This document shows, in pieces, positions 9,575-20,384 of a DNA stretch of 64,000 nt (its first letter is position 1; each line of letters begins with the position of its first letter). The position numbers were made by a program, and so were the translations under genes. The notes beneath the pieces are model-generated. The model saw nothing but the letters and a program-made list of their open reading frames with translations, searched no databases and was not told the DNA's origin. Source of the stretch: CAVTND01 sp963735955 (GTDB lineage Bacteria > Pseudomonadota > Gammaproteobacteria > Burkholderiales > Burkholderiaceae_F); assembly GCA_963735955.1 (NCBI GenBank), contig CAVTND010000003.1:186001-250000 (forward strand), given 5' to 3'.

Positions 9575-11966
9575 TCATTTCTGCCGACAGGGCGACGCGC
9601 GAGGCGACGCCAGGCGCAGCGCGCGACTCGGGCAGTTCGGCCGCGAACTGATAGCAGTTCTTGCCTGCCGCCTTGGCGGCGTACATGGCTGCGTCGGCCA
9701 GCCCAAGCAGGGTTTCGAAATCGTGCCCATCGCGGGGAAACATGGGCGATTCCCACACTTGCGTGCAGGCGCATCGTGCGCGCCGGAGTTCTCGACGTTC
9801 TCGCTGGCGGCGGCGATCAGCTTTTCCGCCACCACGACCGCGATCGAAGGTTCTTCGATTTCAGGCAGCAGGACGACGAATTCGTCGCCGCCGGTGCGCG
9901 CCACCACGTCATAGTCGCGCAGCACCCCGGAAAGGCGAACGGCGACGCGCTTGAGCAGGCCGTCGCCGTAGGAGTGACCGAACAGGTCGTTGATGTCCTT
10001 GAAGCCGTCCAGGTCGAGCACCAGCACCGATGCCAGCCGTCGTTGCTCGCAGCGCCACCGAAAGCAGTCGCCGCGCGTGTTCGCCCAGCAGACGGCGATT
10101 CGGCAGTCCGGTCAGGTCATCGTGATTGGCCTGGTGCCAGGCCAGCTCCTCGCGCCGTTTCAGCGCCGTGATGTCGGTCAGAACCAGGATCACTGCGCCG
10201 CCGTCGCCCGCCTGGCGCGAGGTCAACTGGCACCAGACGCTGCGTCCGTCGTTGGCGCGCAGCATCACCTCGTGAATCGCCGCTTCCCCGCGCACCGCGG
10301 ACGCGCTGGTGGCGTGTGCAATCGTTTCCCAGTCGGATCGCTCGGCAAGGATTTCCTCGATCGGCTGGCCGACCAGGGCTTCGCGCGTGACACCAATCAT
10401 TCTCGCCAGCGCCCGGTTCGGCGCCTCGATGCGGCCGTTGCGGACGAAGACTATGCCTTCGCCCGCGGCGTCATAGATCGGCCTGCTGGTTGCGCATCGC
10501 GACGTTGAGTTCGCGTTCACGCTGCTTGACCGCAGTGATGTCGCTGCAGATGCCGGTCACTGACTCGATCTCGCCGGCCTCGTTGAGCATCGGCAACGCG
10601 CTGACGTTGACGTAGACCGGCTCCTCGTCGCGCGCACGCAGGACCGCTTCCATGTCGAACACCGGCTGACCGTGCAAAGCCGGCGCGAAGCGCCGCAAGA
10701 ACTCGCGTCGGCTGAAGCCCGCGGCGTTGAAGTCCCAGACAAAGCGGCCAATCATCTCGCGCGGTTCATAGCCGTACACCTCGCGGCAGGCACGATCGGA
10801 AACGAAACTCAGTCGTCCGCGCTCGGTCGCAGATCCAGATCAGCGAGGGCGACGCCTCGACCAGCGCACGATAGCGACGTTCGCTGTCCGCCAGGCGCTG
10901 ATCGGCAAGGCGTCGCTCGGTGTCGTCGACGATCGACACCACCAGCCGGGTCGCACGACCATCACGTGCCACGTACCGATTCGCCGCGCAGCGTGACCCA
11001 GACGTAGGTGCCGTCGACGCGTTGCAGGCGACACTCTTCCCGCAGCGACGCACGCCCTCGTCATGTGGCGCTTGCGCGCAGCAATCACGCGCTCGCGTTC
11101 GTCCGGATGCAGAGGCGTCCGACAGACGATGCTCGCGCAAGCAGGTATCACGATCGGCATAGCCGAGGATCTGGCTGTAGCGCGACGACACGAAGCGTTC
11201 ATTGGAGATGAGGTTGGTATCCGCAACGCCGGCGTCGATCGCGTCCAGCGCGAGTCGCAATTGTTCACGGCTGCGGTTCAGTTCGACATTCGCGTGTTCG
11301 TGCACGCGCGCCGACTGATTGGCTCGATGCGCTTCGACAGGTCGCTGCCGAGCGCGCGTTTTCAGCCACTGGGCCAACAACGCGACACCGACCATGGTCA
11401 CTCCCCAGGCCAGCAGCATCAGGTCCTGGTGCTGCGACTCGCGCGTCATCAAGTGGACCAGCTGGGCAAATCCGAGCGGCGATGCAAACGCGAGCCACGG
11501 CAACCCGGCCGGTGCATACGGCAGCATGCCGCACGGCAGAACGAGCACGGTCAATGTGAGTTGGAAGCGAACTGCGAACTCGCTGCTGGCCGGCAGCAGC
11601 ACCAGTAACAGCGCCCAGACCGTGCCTTCGGCCGCCGCGATTGCCGCATAGGCGTCCGCGCGCGCCGGCAACACTCGCGGCCGGGTCGCGAGTGCGCGCA
11701 GCGAGGTCGCCCGTACAGACGCCGCACCAGCGCCACGAGCGCGAGGGCGATCCACCAAGGCGCGACCGAGAATATGCGGCCTTCGCGGGCGAGCAGCAGT
11801 ACTGCGACCAGGCCAAATGCAAGCGTGACGGACCAAGATGTGCGGCCGAGACCGACGGCCACTTTGAACAGTTCGAGCAGTGATGGAGTGTCGGGCCATG
11901 CGGAAGGTGCACCAAAGGCAGACGCGCAATGCGTCTTCGCCTGGCCTGATAATCGTCGTTCCGCAC
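9575..11966 (-). CDS. membrane-bound multi-PAS GGDEF diguanylate cyclase (frameshifted)
   Basis: Second predicted cyclic di-GMP synthase. N-terminal hydrophobic region (TSWSVTLAFGLVAVLLLARE, APWWIALALVALVRRLYG, LLLVLLPASSEFAVRF, LLAWGVTMVGVALLAQWLK), then three PAS units (NRSREQLRLALDAIDAGVAD; RRYRALVEASPSLIWICD; AAGEGIVFVRNGRIEAPNRA), and a GGDEF domain with DLTGLPNRRLL, DLDGFKDINDLFGHSYGDG and RTGGDEFVVLLPEI. An R-x-x-D type inhibitory site is not obvious. The end is uncertain (9493-9575) because the reading frame is disturbed after KNCYQFAAELPES. A start at 11966 is consistent with the first helix but not certain. Confidence 0.83.
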
Positions 11967-12036
11967 TGTTGGCCGAGGACCAAATAGCCCGCGAGAATCG
12001 GGTTGAAATCAATTCAGTCGATCTCGGAAGTCCTGA

Positions 12037-12994
12037 ATCGAGCGATTCCCTCCTTACCGTGGACGATTCGCGCCCGTCGCCGACCGGGCTGCTTGCACGC
12101 GGGCTCCCTGGTCGCCGCGCTCGGCCAGCTGGCTCGACGCACGAGCGCATCAAGGCACCTGGCTGATGCGAATCGAGGATCTCGATCCGCCGCGCGCCAT
12201 GCCGGCGCGGCGAAATCTATCGTGAATGACGCTTTCATGTTCGGACTCGAGTCGGATGAGGCGATCGCAGTAGCAGAGTGAATGCGGCGACCATGTACCA
12301 GCGTGCCTTCGAACGACTGCTGGCCTGGCTGCGTCTATCCCTGCTCCTGCAGCCGCAAGCGACGTCGCGCTGGCCGCATTCCGGCGCAGCGGGGTCCACC
12401 AAGCGACGCGGCATCTACCCGGGAACCTGTCGCGCCGGGCCTTGCGCCCGGTCATGCATCGCGCGCCTGGCGCTTCCGGGTCGACCGACAAGTCATCGAG
12501 CTTCGACCGATCGCGCCGTCGGCCTTGTACGGCAAGACCTCGCGTCGCGAAGTGGGCGACTTCGTCGTCCGTCGCGCCGATGGGCTGTGGGCCTATCAAC
12601 TCGCTGTGGTAGTCGACGACGGCAGACAGGGTGTGACCGACGTCGTGCGCGGCGCCGACCTGATCGACAACACGCCCGTCAGATCGCCTTGCAGCGCGCG
12701 CTTGAAATTGCCTGCCCGTGCGATACCGGCACGTGCCGATGGTCACCAACGCGGAGGGCGAAAACTTTCGAAGCAGACCGAAGCGCCCCGCGCTCGATGT
12801 GGCCACGCGTGCCGGCCGAACTCGAACGCGCTGCCGCTCACCTCGGACTACCGCGCATCGGCGCGTTCAATCGACCGTGAATTTCTGCCGCGGCCATCCG
12901 GGCCTGGGCGAACGATCGGCGGCAGCATCGGACCGTCATCCGGATCGGCCCGCGATGGTCGCGCGCACTCGGGTGCGAAGGAGAGCGTCCATGA
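12037..12994 (+). CDS. gluQ: glutamyl-Q tRNA(Asp) synthetase (frameshifted)
   Basis: Adds glutamate to the queuosine base of tRNA-Asp. It is a truncated relative of glutamyl-tRNA synthetase lacking the anticodon domain. Seen in order: YRGRFAPSPTG, HAGSLVAALG (the HIGH equivalent), TWLMRIEDLDPPRA, the zinc-site YPCSCSR, a YPGTCR segment, VGDFVVRRADGLWAYQLAVV, VVRGADLIDNTP and KLSKQT (the KMSKS equivalent). Restoring it needs removal of single bases near 12075, 12090, 12122 and elsewhere. The start codon is unresolved: the reading frame of YRGRF opens after a TGA near 12036 and offers no ATG, GTG or TTG. Read through, its stop overlaps the next gene's ATG at 12991. Confidence 0.85.
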
Positions 12995-13484
12995 AGCGAA
13001 CTCCTGCTCACGACAATGCTTGCGTTGGCGAGCCAGCGGCGGCAGTCGCAAAGCGGTACCTATACGGTGCGCCTGATGACACCGGAGACCGCGCTCAAGG
13101 CGACGCGCGCTGCGCTCGAGGAGTGTCGCAAGCGCGGCTTTCAGGTCAGCGTGGCAGTCGTCGATCGGGCCGGCGTCGCGCAGGCACTGATGCGCGATCG
13201 GTTTGCCGGACCGCACACGGTGCAGACCGCCATCAACAAGGGCTGGACGGCGATCAGCTTCCGCACCGACACGCTCGAGTTCGCGCAAGCTGACGCAAGC
13301 GGGCAGCGCGAGTTCCGGCGTCCGTGCGATCTCGAAGGTCGTGGCGGTCGGCGGCGGCGTGAACATCGCCGCGGGCGGCAACACGGTTGGCGCGATCGGC
13401 GTTTCGGGCGCACCGACCGGTGACGCCGACGAGGCGTGCGCACGGGCGGGCATCGCCGCGATCAAGGATGATCTTGAGTTCTGA
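12991..13484 (+). CDS. GlcG/HbpS-type (DUF336) secreted protein (frameshifted)
   Basis: Member of the GlcG/HbpS family, some members of which bind heme. Good ribosome site (AAGGAGAG) 8 bp before the ATG. After removal of an extra base the N-terminus becomes a signal peptide (MKRTLLTTMLALASQ). The mature part shows LMTPETALKATRAALEECRK, VAVVDRAGVAQALMRDRFAG and INKGWTAISFRTDTLEFAQ. The C-terminus is the family glycine-rich block KVVAVGGGVNIAAGGNTVGA followed by IGVSGAPTGDADEACARAG. Frameshifts near 13015 and 13290. Function beyond the family is unknown. Confidence 0.85.
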
Positions 13485-13510
13485 GTTCGCGGTGGCGCTA
13501 GCGCGGGCCA

Positions 13511-14483
13511 ATGAAGGTCGCGCCTTCCGCCTCGACGATCGCCCTGCTGCTCGCTCCGCCGCTCTTCTGGGCCGGCAATGCCGTCACCGCGCGTGCCCTG
13601 GTCGGCGACGTTTCCGCCGCTGGCGCTGTCTTTCGGCGCTGGGCGCTCGCTCTTGCGCTGATCGCACCGTTTGCGCACGTGCGCGTCTGGCAGCACCGCG
13701 CCATCATTGCGCGCCAACGCTGGCATACTTCGCCGTCATCGAGTTCCTTGGCGTCGGCTGCTACAACTCGCTGCAGTACGTCGCGCTGCAGACCTCGAGC
13801 GCGCTGTCAATGCGACCCTGATCGGCGCTCGGCGCCGGTCGTCACCTCGATGCTCGGCGCAGCCTTCTTCTCGGCACCGGTCGGCCGCCAGCAATGGATC
13901 GGCGCGCTGCTGTCGGCGCTGGGCGTGCTGCTGGTCATCGCACGCGGCGACCCGGTGCAATCTGCTCGACGCTGCAATTCGGCTCGCGGCGATCTGATCA
14001 TGCTCGTCGCCACCGGCTACCTGGAGCCTGTACACGTGGCTGCTGCGGACTCGCCGCGCCGGAGCTGCCGTTCACCGTCTTCCTCGCGGTGCAGATCGCG
14101 TCTCGGCGCATTGATGATCCTGCCGTTCGCGCTGCTCGAGTACCCGTCGACCGGACAGACGGCCGCGCCGACCGCGTCCAACCTGGCGGCCCTGCTCTAC
14201 GTCGCCTTGCTGCCCTCGCTCGCGGCCTACTTCTGCTGGGATCGGGGCGTGTCGGAACGCGCGGCGCCGTCGTGCCGATATTTCGTCAACCTGACACCGG
14301 TGTTTACCGGGCTGCTGTCGTGGCTCTTCCTGGCCGAGCCGATCGGCTGCCTATCACCTGGCCGGCGGTGCGCTGATCGTCGCCGGCATTCAGCTGCCAG
14401 TCGAAGCTCGCACGCTGCAACGCTGGGTTCGCCCGAGAGCGGCTCGCTACAATTGGGCCGACCTCGTCATTTCGGCGCCATGA
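13511..14483 (+). CDS. EamA/DMT family transporter (frameshifted)
   Basis: Ten-helix drug/metabolite transporter superfamily protein with two EamA repeats. Start MKVAPSASTIALLLAPPLFW followed by GNAVTARALVG is typical of the first helix. Later segments include SMLGAAFFSAPVGRQQWIG, ALGVLLVIARGDP, NLAALLYVALLPSLAAYFCW and YFVNLTPVFTGLLSWLFLAE. The end is read as ...PVEARTLQRWVRP...NWADLVISAP and a TGA at 14481-14483. Frameshifts near 13640, 13715, 13815, 13960 and 14350. Transported compound unknown. A second EamA gene of different sequence lies at 20.4-21.3 kb. Confidence 0.83.
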
Positions 14484-14535
14484 TCACGTTCGACGTGCTG
14501 GTACCCGTTTCCGGTCGTGGACTCCGGACCTCACC

Positions 14536-17247
14536 ATGCCCATGCGGAACGACCAGATCGTGATCGTTCGGCGCGGTGACTATCGCGCGCCGGCCTTCGC
14601 TGCTCGATCGGGTCGAACTCGAGTTCGACCTCGACCCGACGCTCGACGACGGTCACATCGACGCTGGCGGTGCGTCGCCAATCCGGGTGGACCGCGTCGG
14701 CTGCGGTCACGAGCGACCTCCTGTGGCTCGATGGCGAGGATCTCGAACTGGTCTCGGTGGCGACTCGACGGTCGGACGCTCGACGCGCCGCGAGTACGAA
14801 TTGCGCGACGGCGGGCTGGCGATTCCGATGCGCCGCGGATGCATCACCTTGTCCATCGTCAACCGCATCCAGCCCGCGGCCAACACCGAGTTGATGGGGC
14901 TGTATCGTGTCGAACGGCAATTTCTTCACGCAGTGCGAGGCCGGAAGGATTCCGCCGCATCACCTACTTTCCCGACCGCCCGGACGTGATGACGCGCTTT
15001 CGCGTCACGCTGCGTGCCGCGCGCGAGCCGCTTTCCGGTGCTGCTGGCCAACGGCAATCTGATCGAGCACCGGCGAGCTTGACGACGGCCGTCACTTCGC
15101 GATCTGGGACGATCCGTTCGCCAAACCGAGCTACCTGTTCGCGCTGGTCGCCGGCCACTTCGTGGCGCACGAGGAATCGATTCGCCGCGCGAGCGGTCGC
15201 GAGGCGCTGCTGCAGATCTGGGTCGAGCCCGGCAATCTCGACAAGACGGCACATGCGATGAAGAGCCTGAAGCGGCGCAATCGCCTGGGATGAGCACCGC
15301 TACGGACTCGAACTCGATCTCGACCGCTTCATGATCGTTGCGTCCAACGACTTCAACCTGGGTGCGATGGAGAACAAGGGCCTCAACATCTTCAACGCCA
15401 AGTACGTGCTGGCCAGTCCGGCGGTCGCCACCGACATCGACTACGCGCACATCGAAGTCGATCGTCGGCCACGAGTACTTCCACAACTGGACCGGCAACC
15501 GCGTGACCTGCCGCGACTGGTTCCAGCTGAGCCTCAAGGAAGGCCTGACGGTCTTTCGCGACCAGGAGTTCTCGGCGGACATGAGGGTGATGCCTCGAGC
15601 CGGGCCGTCAAGCGCATCGACGACGTGCGCAGCGCTGCGCGCCCTGCAGTTTCCCGAGGACGCCGGTCCGATGGCGCACCCGGTGCGGCCTGACTCGTAC
15701 CAGGAGATCAGCAACTTCTACACCGCGACGGTGTACGAGAAGGGCGCCGAGGTCGTGCGCATGCTGCAGACCCTGGTCGGTGTCGACGGCTTTCGGCGCG
15801 GCATGGACCTGTACTTCAAGCGCCACGATGGACAGGCCGTGACCTGCGACGACTTCGTCGCCGCGATGGCGATGCCAACCAGCGCGACCTCGGCCAGTTC
15901 AGGCGCTGGTATGCACAGGCCGGCACGCCGCGCGTCACGGTGGGCAGCCGCGTACGACCCGACACAGCGCATCTATGAATTGACGCTGCACCCAGTCGAC
16001 TGCCGCGCAACGCCGGGCAGCCCGGCAAAGGAGCCGTTCCACATTCCGTTGCCAGCTCGGCCTGGTCGCCAGCAACGGCGTCGAACTGCCCCTTGCAGCT
16101 CGACGGCGAAGCAACGGCACAGGAACGACGCGCGTGCTCGAACTGATGCAGCGACGCAGCAGACCTTGCGCTTCATCAATGTCGGCGAGCGACCGGTGCC
16201 ATCGCTGCTGCGCGAATTCTCGGCTCCGGTCATCGTCGACTACGACTACACCGACGCCGAGCTGGCATTTCTCTGTCAACGCACGACGCCGATCCCTTCA
16301 ATCGCTGGGAGGCGGGACAGCGCCTGGCGACGGCACGCATTTCCGGATGACCGACGCGGTAGAGGCCGGCCGCCGCTGGCGCTCGATGACGCTTTTGTCG
16401 ACGTGTTCCGCACGACCCTGCTCGATCCTGCACTCGCGCCCGCATTCAAGGAACAGGCGCTGACTGCTGCCGGCCGAAGGCTTCATCGGTGAGCAGCGAG
16501 CGGTGGTCGACCCGGAGGCAATTCGAACGGCGCGCCGATTTCTTATGGCGAGCTCGGTCGGCGGCTGGCCGCCGAATGGTGGTCCGCGTACGCGGCCAAT
16601 CGGATCGAGGGCGAGTACTCGCCCGACGCCGGTGTCCGCCGGCCAGCGCGCACTGCGCAATCTGGCGCTGGCTTATCTGGTCGAGGGCAGGGCTGGATGG
16701 TGCGCTGGAACGCGCCGCCAGCCAGCTCGAGAACGCCTCGAACATGACCGAACGCCAGGGTGCGCTCTCGGTGATCGTCAGCAGCGCCGCGCCGTTCAAG
16801 GCCGAAATACTGGTCCGCCTCGCCCGTGAGTGGCAGCACGAACCCTTGCTGATGAACAAGTGGTACCAGGTGCAGGCCACGGCATCAGCAATGCCGGGCG
16901 AACCGCCGGTCGTCGAACGCGTCCGCCGCCTGTTGCAGCATCCGGGCTTTCTCGCTTTCGAACCCGAACAATGTCTATTGCACTGATTCGCTCCTTCTGC
17001 GCCATCAACGAAGCGGAGTTTCATCGGCGCGGCACCGATGGCTACGACTTCTGGGTCGAGCAGGTGCTGACGCTCGACCGCATCAATCCGACGGTCGCGG
17101 CGCGCATCGCGCGCTCGCTCGATCGCTGGCGCAAGTTCACGGCGGACCGCACAGGCCGGAATGCGAGCCGCGCTCGAAGAGCGTCGCCGCGGCTCGCACC
17201 TATCGCGCGATGTGCGCGAGATCGTCACCAAGGCCCTCGCGTTCTAG
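14536..17247 (+). CDS. pepN: aminopeptidase N, M1 family (frameshifted)
   Basis: Zinc aminopeptidase of the E. coli PepN type. Seen: DYRAPAFLLDRVELEFDLDP at the N-terminus (after one correction), the substrate-binding GAMENKGLNIFNAKYVLASP at about 15361, the zinc motif HEYFHNWTGNRVTCRDW at 15470, LKEGLTVFRDQEFS carrying the third zinc ligand, then NFYTATVYEKGAEVVRM and the C-terminal helical region ending SRDVREIVTKALAF with TAG at 17245-17247. At least ten frameshifts interrupt it; at 15465 removing one G gives IESIVGHEYFH. The length of about 900 residues is close to normal. All catalytic residues are present, so decay is unlikely. Confidence 0.92.
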
Positions 17248-17275
17248 GGTCAATCACACCGACTACCGGACATCC

Positions 17276-18242
17276 ATGGCATTGCTGTCGCTGACTCACT
17301 ACCTGATCCGCTGCGAGCGCGCGCACGGCGTCGACCCGGAGTTGCGCTTGTTGCTCGAGATCGTGGCGCGCGCCTGCAAGACGATCAGTCACGCGGTCGG
17401 CAAGGGTGCTCTTGGCGGTGTGCTGGGCGCCGCAGGCACCATGAACGTGCAAGGGCGAAGCGCAGAAGAAACTCGATGTTCTCTCCAACGAGATCCTGGT
17501 CGAGGCCAACAGCTGGGGCGGCTACCTGGCTGCCATGGCTTCCGAGGAGATGGAAGCTCCGCTCGGCATTCCGGTGGCTTTCCCGCGCGGCAAGTACCTG
17601 CTGCTGTTCGATCCGCTCGACGGGTCGAGCAATATCGACGTCAATGTCTCGATCGGCACGATCTTCTCGGTCCTGCCCTGCCCTGCAACCGCGACCGAAG
17701 CAGGCGAGGCCGAGTTCCTGCAGCCGGGGCGTCAGCAGCTGTGCGCCGGCTATACGGTTTACGGGCCGCAGACCCTGCTCGTCCTCTCGGTAGGTCATGG
17801 GGTACAGGTGTTCACGCTCGATCGCGACACCGGCTCCTTTCTGCTGACGCAGGAAAACGTCCAGATCCCTGCCGACACGCGGGAGTTCGCGATCAACATG
17901 TCCAACGCACGACACTGGGAAGCGCCGGTCAAGCGTTACATCGACGAACTGCTGGCCGGCAAGACCGGCTCGCGCGGCAATGACTTCAACATGCGCTGGG
18001 TCGCCTCGATGGTGGCCGATGTACACCGGATCATGTCGCGCGGCGGCATCTTCATGTACCCGCGCGATGCACGCGAACCGGACCGGCCCGGCCGCTTGCG
18101 ACTGATGTATGAAGGCAATCCGATGGCGTTTCTGGTTGAGCAGGCCGGTGGCGCCGCCACCAACGGCCGTCAGCGCATTCTCGATATTCAGCCATCACGC
18201 TTGCATGAGCGGGTGGCCGTGTTCCTGGGTTCGAAGCAGTGA
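17276..18242 (+). CDS. fbp: fructose-1,6-bisphosphatase class 1 (one frameshift)
   Basis: Hydrolyses fructose 1,6-bisphosphate in gluconeogenesis. N-terminus MALLSLTHYLIRCERAHG is typical of betaproteobacterial FBPases. A single extra G near 17454 (GTGCAAGGGCGAAG) breaks the frame; without it the sequence reads NVQGEAQKKLDVLSNEILVE. The metal-binding FDPLDGSSNIDVNVSIGTIF is intact, as are GSRGNDFNMRWVASMVADVH and RLRLMYEGNPMAFLVEQAGG. The length of about 321 residues is slightly short of the family norm (about 335). Lies 28 bp after pepN. Confidence 0.93.
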
Positions 18243-18298
18243 GGTCGAGCGCGTCAGTTCCTACCATCGCGCCTGAGCAAATTTGGCCTGGCGTTCAG

Positions 18299-18742
18299 AT
18301 GAGTCTGGTCTCGACTGTCCTGGTCGTTCTGCAGTTCGGCCTGCTCGCCCTCCTCGTCCTATCGACCCGCTGGGAAACGTCGCTCAATGCCTGGCCGCCG
18401 GCCATTTTCCTGTTCGCGATGGGAGTGGTTCTCGGACTCTGGACCCTGGGCCACAACCGCCTCGGCAATTTCAATATTCGCCCGGAGGTCAAGCACACCG
18501 CCCGACTCGTCACGAGTGGGCCGTATCGCCGGATCCGTCACCCGTTGTACGTGGCCCTCCTGCTCGCATCGGCCGCCTTCGTATGTGTGGATTCGCGGGC
18601 CTGGCGCATCGCGGCCCTGGTCGCGCTGCTGCTGGTCCTGATCCTCAAGGCACAGCGCGAAGAGAAGTTGCTGAGCGCGCGCTTTGCCGACTACCCCGCC
18701 TACGCCGCACGCACACGGCGCTTCATACCGTTCGTCTACTGA
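18299..18742 (+). CDS. isoprenylcysteine methyltransferase-like membrane protein
   Basis: A 147-residue polytopic protein of the ICMT/phospholipid methyltransferase-like family found in bacteria. Four hydrophobic helices are visible. The signature lies in the second half: RLVTSGPYRRIRHPLYVALL, then KAQREEKLLSARFADYPAYA, which matches the methyltransferase motif GPYR-x-x-RHP-x-Y and the conserved E-E-x-L ... F-x-x-Y. The frame is intact. The ATG at 18299 places the first helix at the very N-terminus; an upstream ATG at 18239 would add a hydrophilic stretch. The substrate is unknown. Confidence 0.78.
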   Translation: MSLVSTVLVVLQFGLLALLVLSTRWETSLNAWPPAIFLFAMGVVLGLWTLGHNRLGNFNIRPEVKHTARLVTSGPYRRIRHPLYVALLLASAAFVCVDSRAWRIAALVALLLVLILKAQREEKLLSARFADYPAYAARTRRFIPFVY

Positions 18743-18861
18743 TCGACGGCCGCAGCCTGCTTGCCAGGCGCCACGGGCGCCCGGTCGTCAACCTGCGACA
18801 TGCGCGCTGCGTTCAGCTACCGGAACGTAGTCCAGACGCCGACCGAGCGAGCAACCCTGCG

Positions 18862-19371
18862 ATGAACCGACGAGCGCTGCTTGCCTGCCTTTCGCTGTTC
18901 CTGTTGCCCGCTGCTGCTCAGGAGCGGCTCGACAACCCGGGAATCGACATGGATGGGTTTCTCAAGATGTCGGTCGAGGCGTCCCGGCACCGCAGCACCC
19001 GTCGGCTGTCGGAAGCGGATTTCATCCGGATGAGCCGCGAGCCCGGCGTCGTCGTCCTCGATGCGCGCAGTCGCCAGAAATACGACGAACTGCACGTCAA
19101 GGGAGCAATCAACCTCAGTTTCCCGGATATCGCCGTCGACAGCCTGAAAGCCGCGATCCCGGACAAGTCGACCCGCATCCTGATCTACTGCAACAACAAT
19201 TTCCGCGGCGCCGAGCAGCCCTTTCCATCGAAAATTCCGGTCGCTTCACTGAACCTCTCTACCTACATCGCGCTGTACAGCTACGGCTACCGCAACATCT
19301 ACGAGTTGGCACCGCAGATCGACCTCAAGTCTTCGCGACTCGAGTTCGACTCCTCGGTGCCAAGTAGGTAG
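18862..19371 (+). CDS. secreted rhodanese-like protein
   Basis: 169 residues with an N-terminal signal peptide (MNRRALLACLSLFLLPAAAQ) and one rhodanese domain. The domain starts at about residue 50 (SEADFIRMSREPGVVVLDAR) and contains HVKGAINLSF and the active-site loop IYCNNNFRG, whose Cys is the expected sulfur carrier. The loop is longer and richer in Asn than in classical thiosulfate transferases, and sulfurtransferase activity is inference. The frame is intact. Transcribed toward qor, which is on the opposite strand 35 bp away. No clear ribosome site is seen. Confidence 0.8.
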   Translation: MNRRALLACLSLFLLPAAAQERLDNPGIDMDGFLKMSVEASRHRSTRRLSEADFIRMSREPGVVVLDARSRQKYDELHVKGAINLSFPDIAVDSLKAAIPDKSTRILIYCNNNFRGAEQPFPSKIPVASLNLSTYIALYSYGYRNIYELAPQIDLKSSRLEFDSSVPSR

Positions 19372-19406
19372 ATCTACCCGGTCAATTCCCGGGGCCCCAT
19401 TAGCAG

Positions 19407-20384
19407 CTAGGGAACCAGCACGGTCGAACCGACGGTCTTGCGCGCCGCCAGATCCGCATGTGCGCGCCCGGCCTCCGCGAGCGGATAGCGCTGCTCGATG
19501 TCGACCTTGATCTTGCCACGTGTCATCAGGTCAAACAGTTCCTCGGCGGAGGCCTGCAGCCGGGCCCGTGGAATGACATGGGTCGCCAGCGTCGGACGCG
19601 TGACAAACAGGGACCCCTTCTGCGCAAGGATGCCGAGGTTAACGCCGGTGACCGCGCCCGAGGCATTGCCGTAGCTCACCATTAGTCCGCGCGGCTGCAG
19701 GCAATCGAGCGAACCTTCCCAGGTGTCCTTGCCGACACCGTCATAAACGACCGGCACCTTGGCACCCCCTGTCAGTGCCATCACGCGCTCGACGAAGTTC
19801 TCCTTCGAATAGTCGATCGTCTGCCAGGCCCCATTGCGCTTCGCAAGCGCGGCCTTTGCGGGTGAACTGACCGTACCGATCAGCTTGACTCCCAGTGCGC
19901 GCGCCCACTGGCACGCAATCAGCCCGACGCCGCCCGCAGCGGCATGAAACAGCACGGTCTCGTTGCCCTGCAGCCGGTAAGTCTGGCGGAACAGGTACTG
20001 CACGGTCAGTCCTTTCAGCATGACGGCCGCCGCATCATCGAACGAGATCCCGGCCGGCAATCGCACCACCGTGGCCGCCGGCATCGTGCGCACCTCGGCG
20101 TAGGCGCCGAGCGGCCCTTGCGGATAGGCCACGCGGTCGCCTTCCTTCAGAAAACCGACGTCGGCGCCGACCGCTTCGACCACACCAGCCGCCTCGAAGC
20201 CGAGGCCATGTGGCGTGACACTTGGATACAGGCCGGTGCGGTAATAGATATCGATGAAATTGAGACCGATCGCGCGATTCCGGATACGAACTTCATTCGG
20301 ACCGGGAGCGCTCACCTCCACTTCGCTCAATTCCAGGACTTCTGGGCCACCGTGGGTGCGGACAACGATCGCTTTGGACTTCAT
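19407..20384 (-). CDS. NADPH:quinone reductase, zinc-free MDR family
   Basis: Medium-chain dehydrogenase/reductase of the QOR type, 325 residues, frame intact. Seen: AIVVRTHGGPEVLELSEVEV at the start, IGLNFIDIYYRTGLYP (the quinone reductase signature), GFEAAGVVEAVGADV, AVMLKGLTVQYLFRQTY and the nucleotide loop HAAAGGVGLIACQWAR. No catalytic zinc cysteines are present. It reduces quinones or other electrophiles with NADPH by family inference. Its ATG overlaps the stop of the upstream EamA gene by 4 bp, so the two form an operon. Confidence 0.88.
   Translation of the reverse strand: MKSKAIVVRTHGGPEVLELSEVEVSAPGPNEVRIRNRAIGLNFIDIYYRTGLYPSVTPHGLGFEAAGVVEAVGADVGFLKEGDRVAYPQGPLGAYAEVRTMPAATVVRLPAGISFDDAAAVMLKGLTVQYLFRQTYRLQGNETVLFHAAAGGVGLIACQWARALGVKLIGTVSSPAKAALAKRNGAWQTIDYSKENFVERVMALTGGAKVPVVYDGVGKDTWEGSLDCLQPRGLMVSYGNASGAVTGVNLGILAQKGSLFVTRPTLATHVIPRARLQASAEELFDLMTRGKIKVDIEQRYPLAEAGRAHADLAARKTVGSTVLVP

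Noticed and set aside
1..17470. Programmed ribosomal frameshifting or mass pseudogenisation
   Set aside because: No slippery sequence is shared among the sites, breaks hit unrelated housekeeping genes, and catalytic motifs are preserved; sequencing insertions explain the pattern better.
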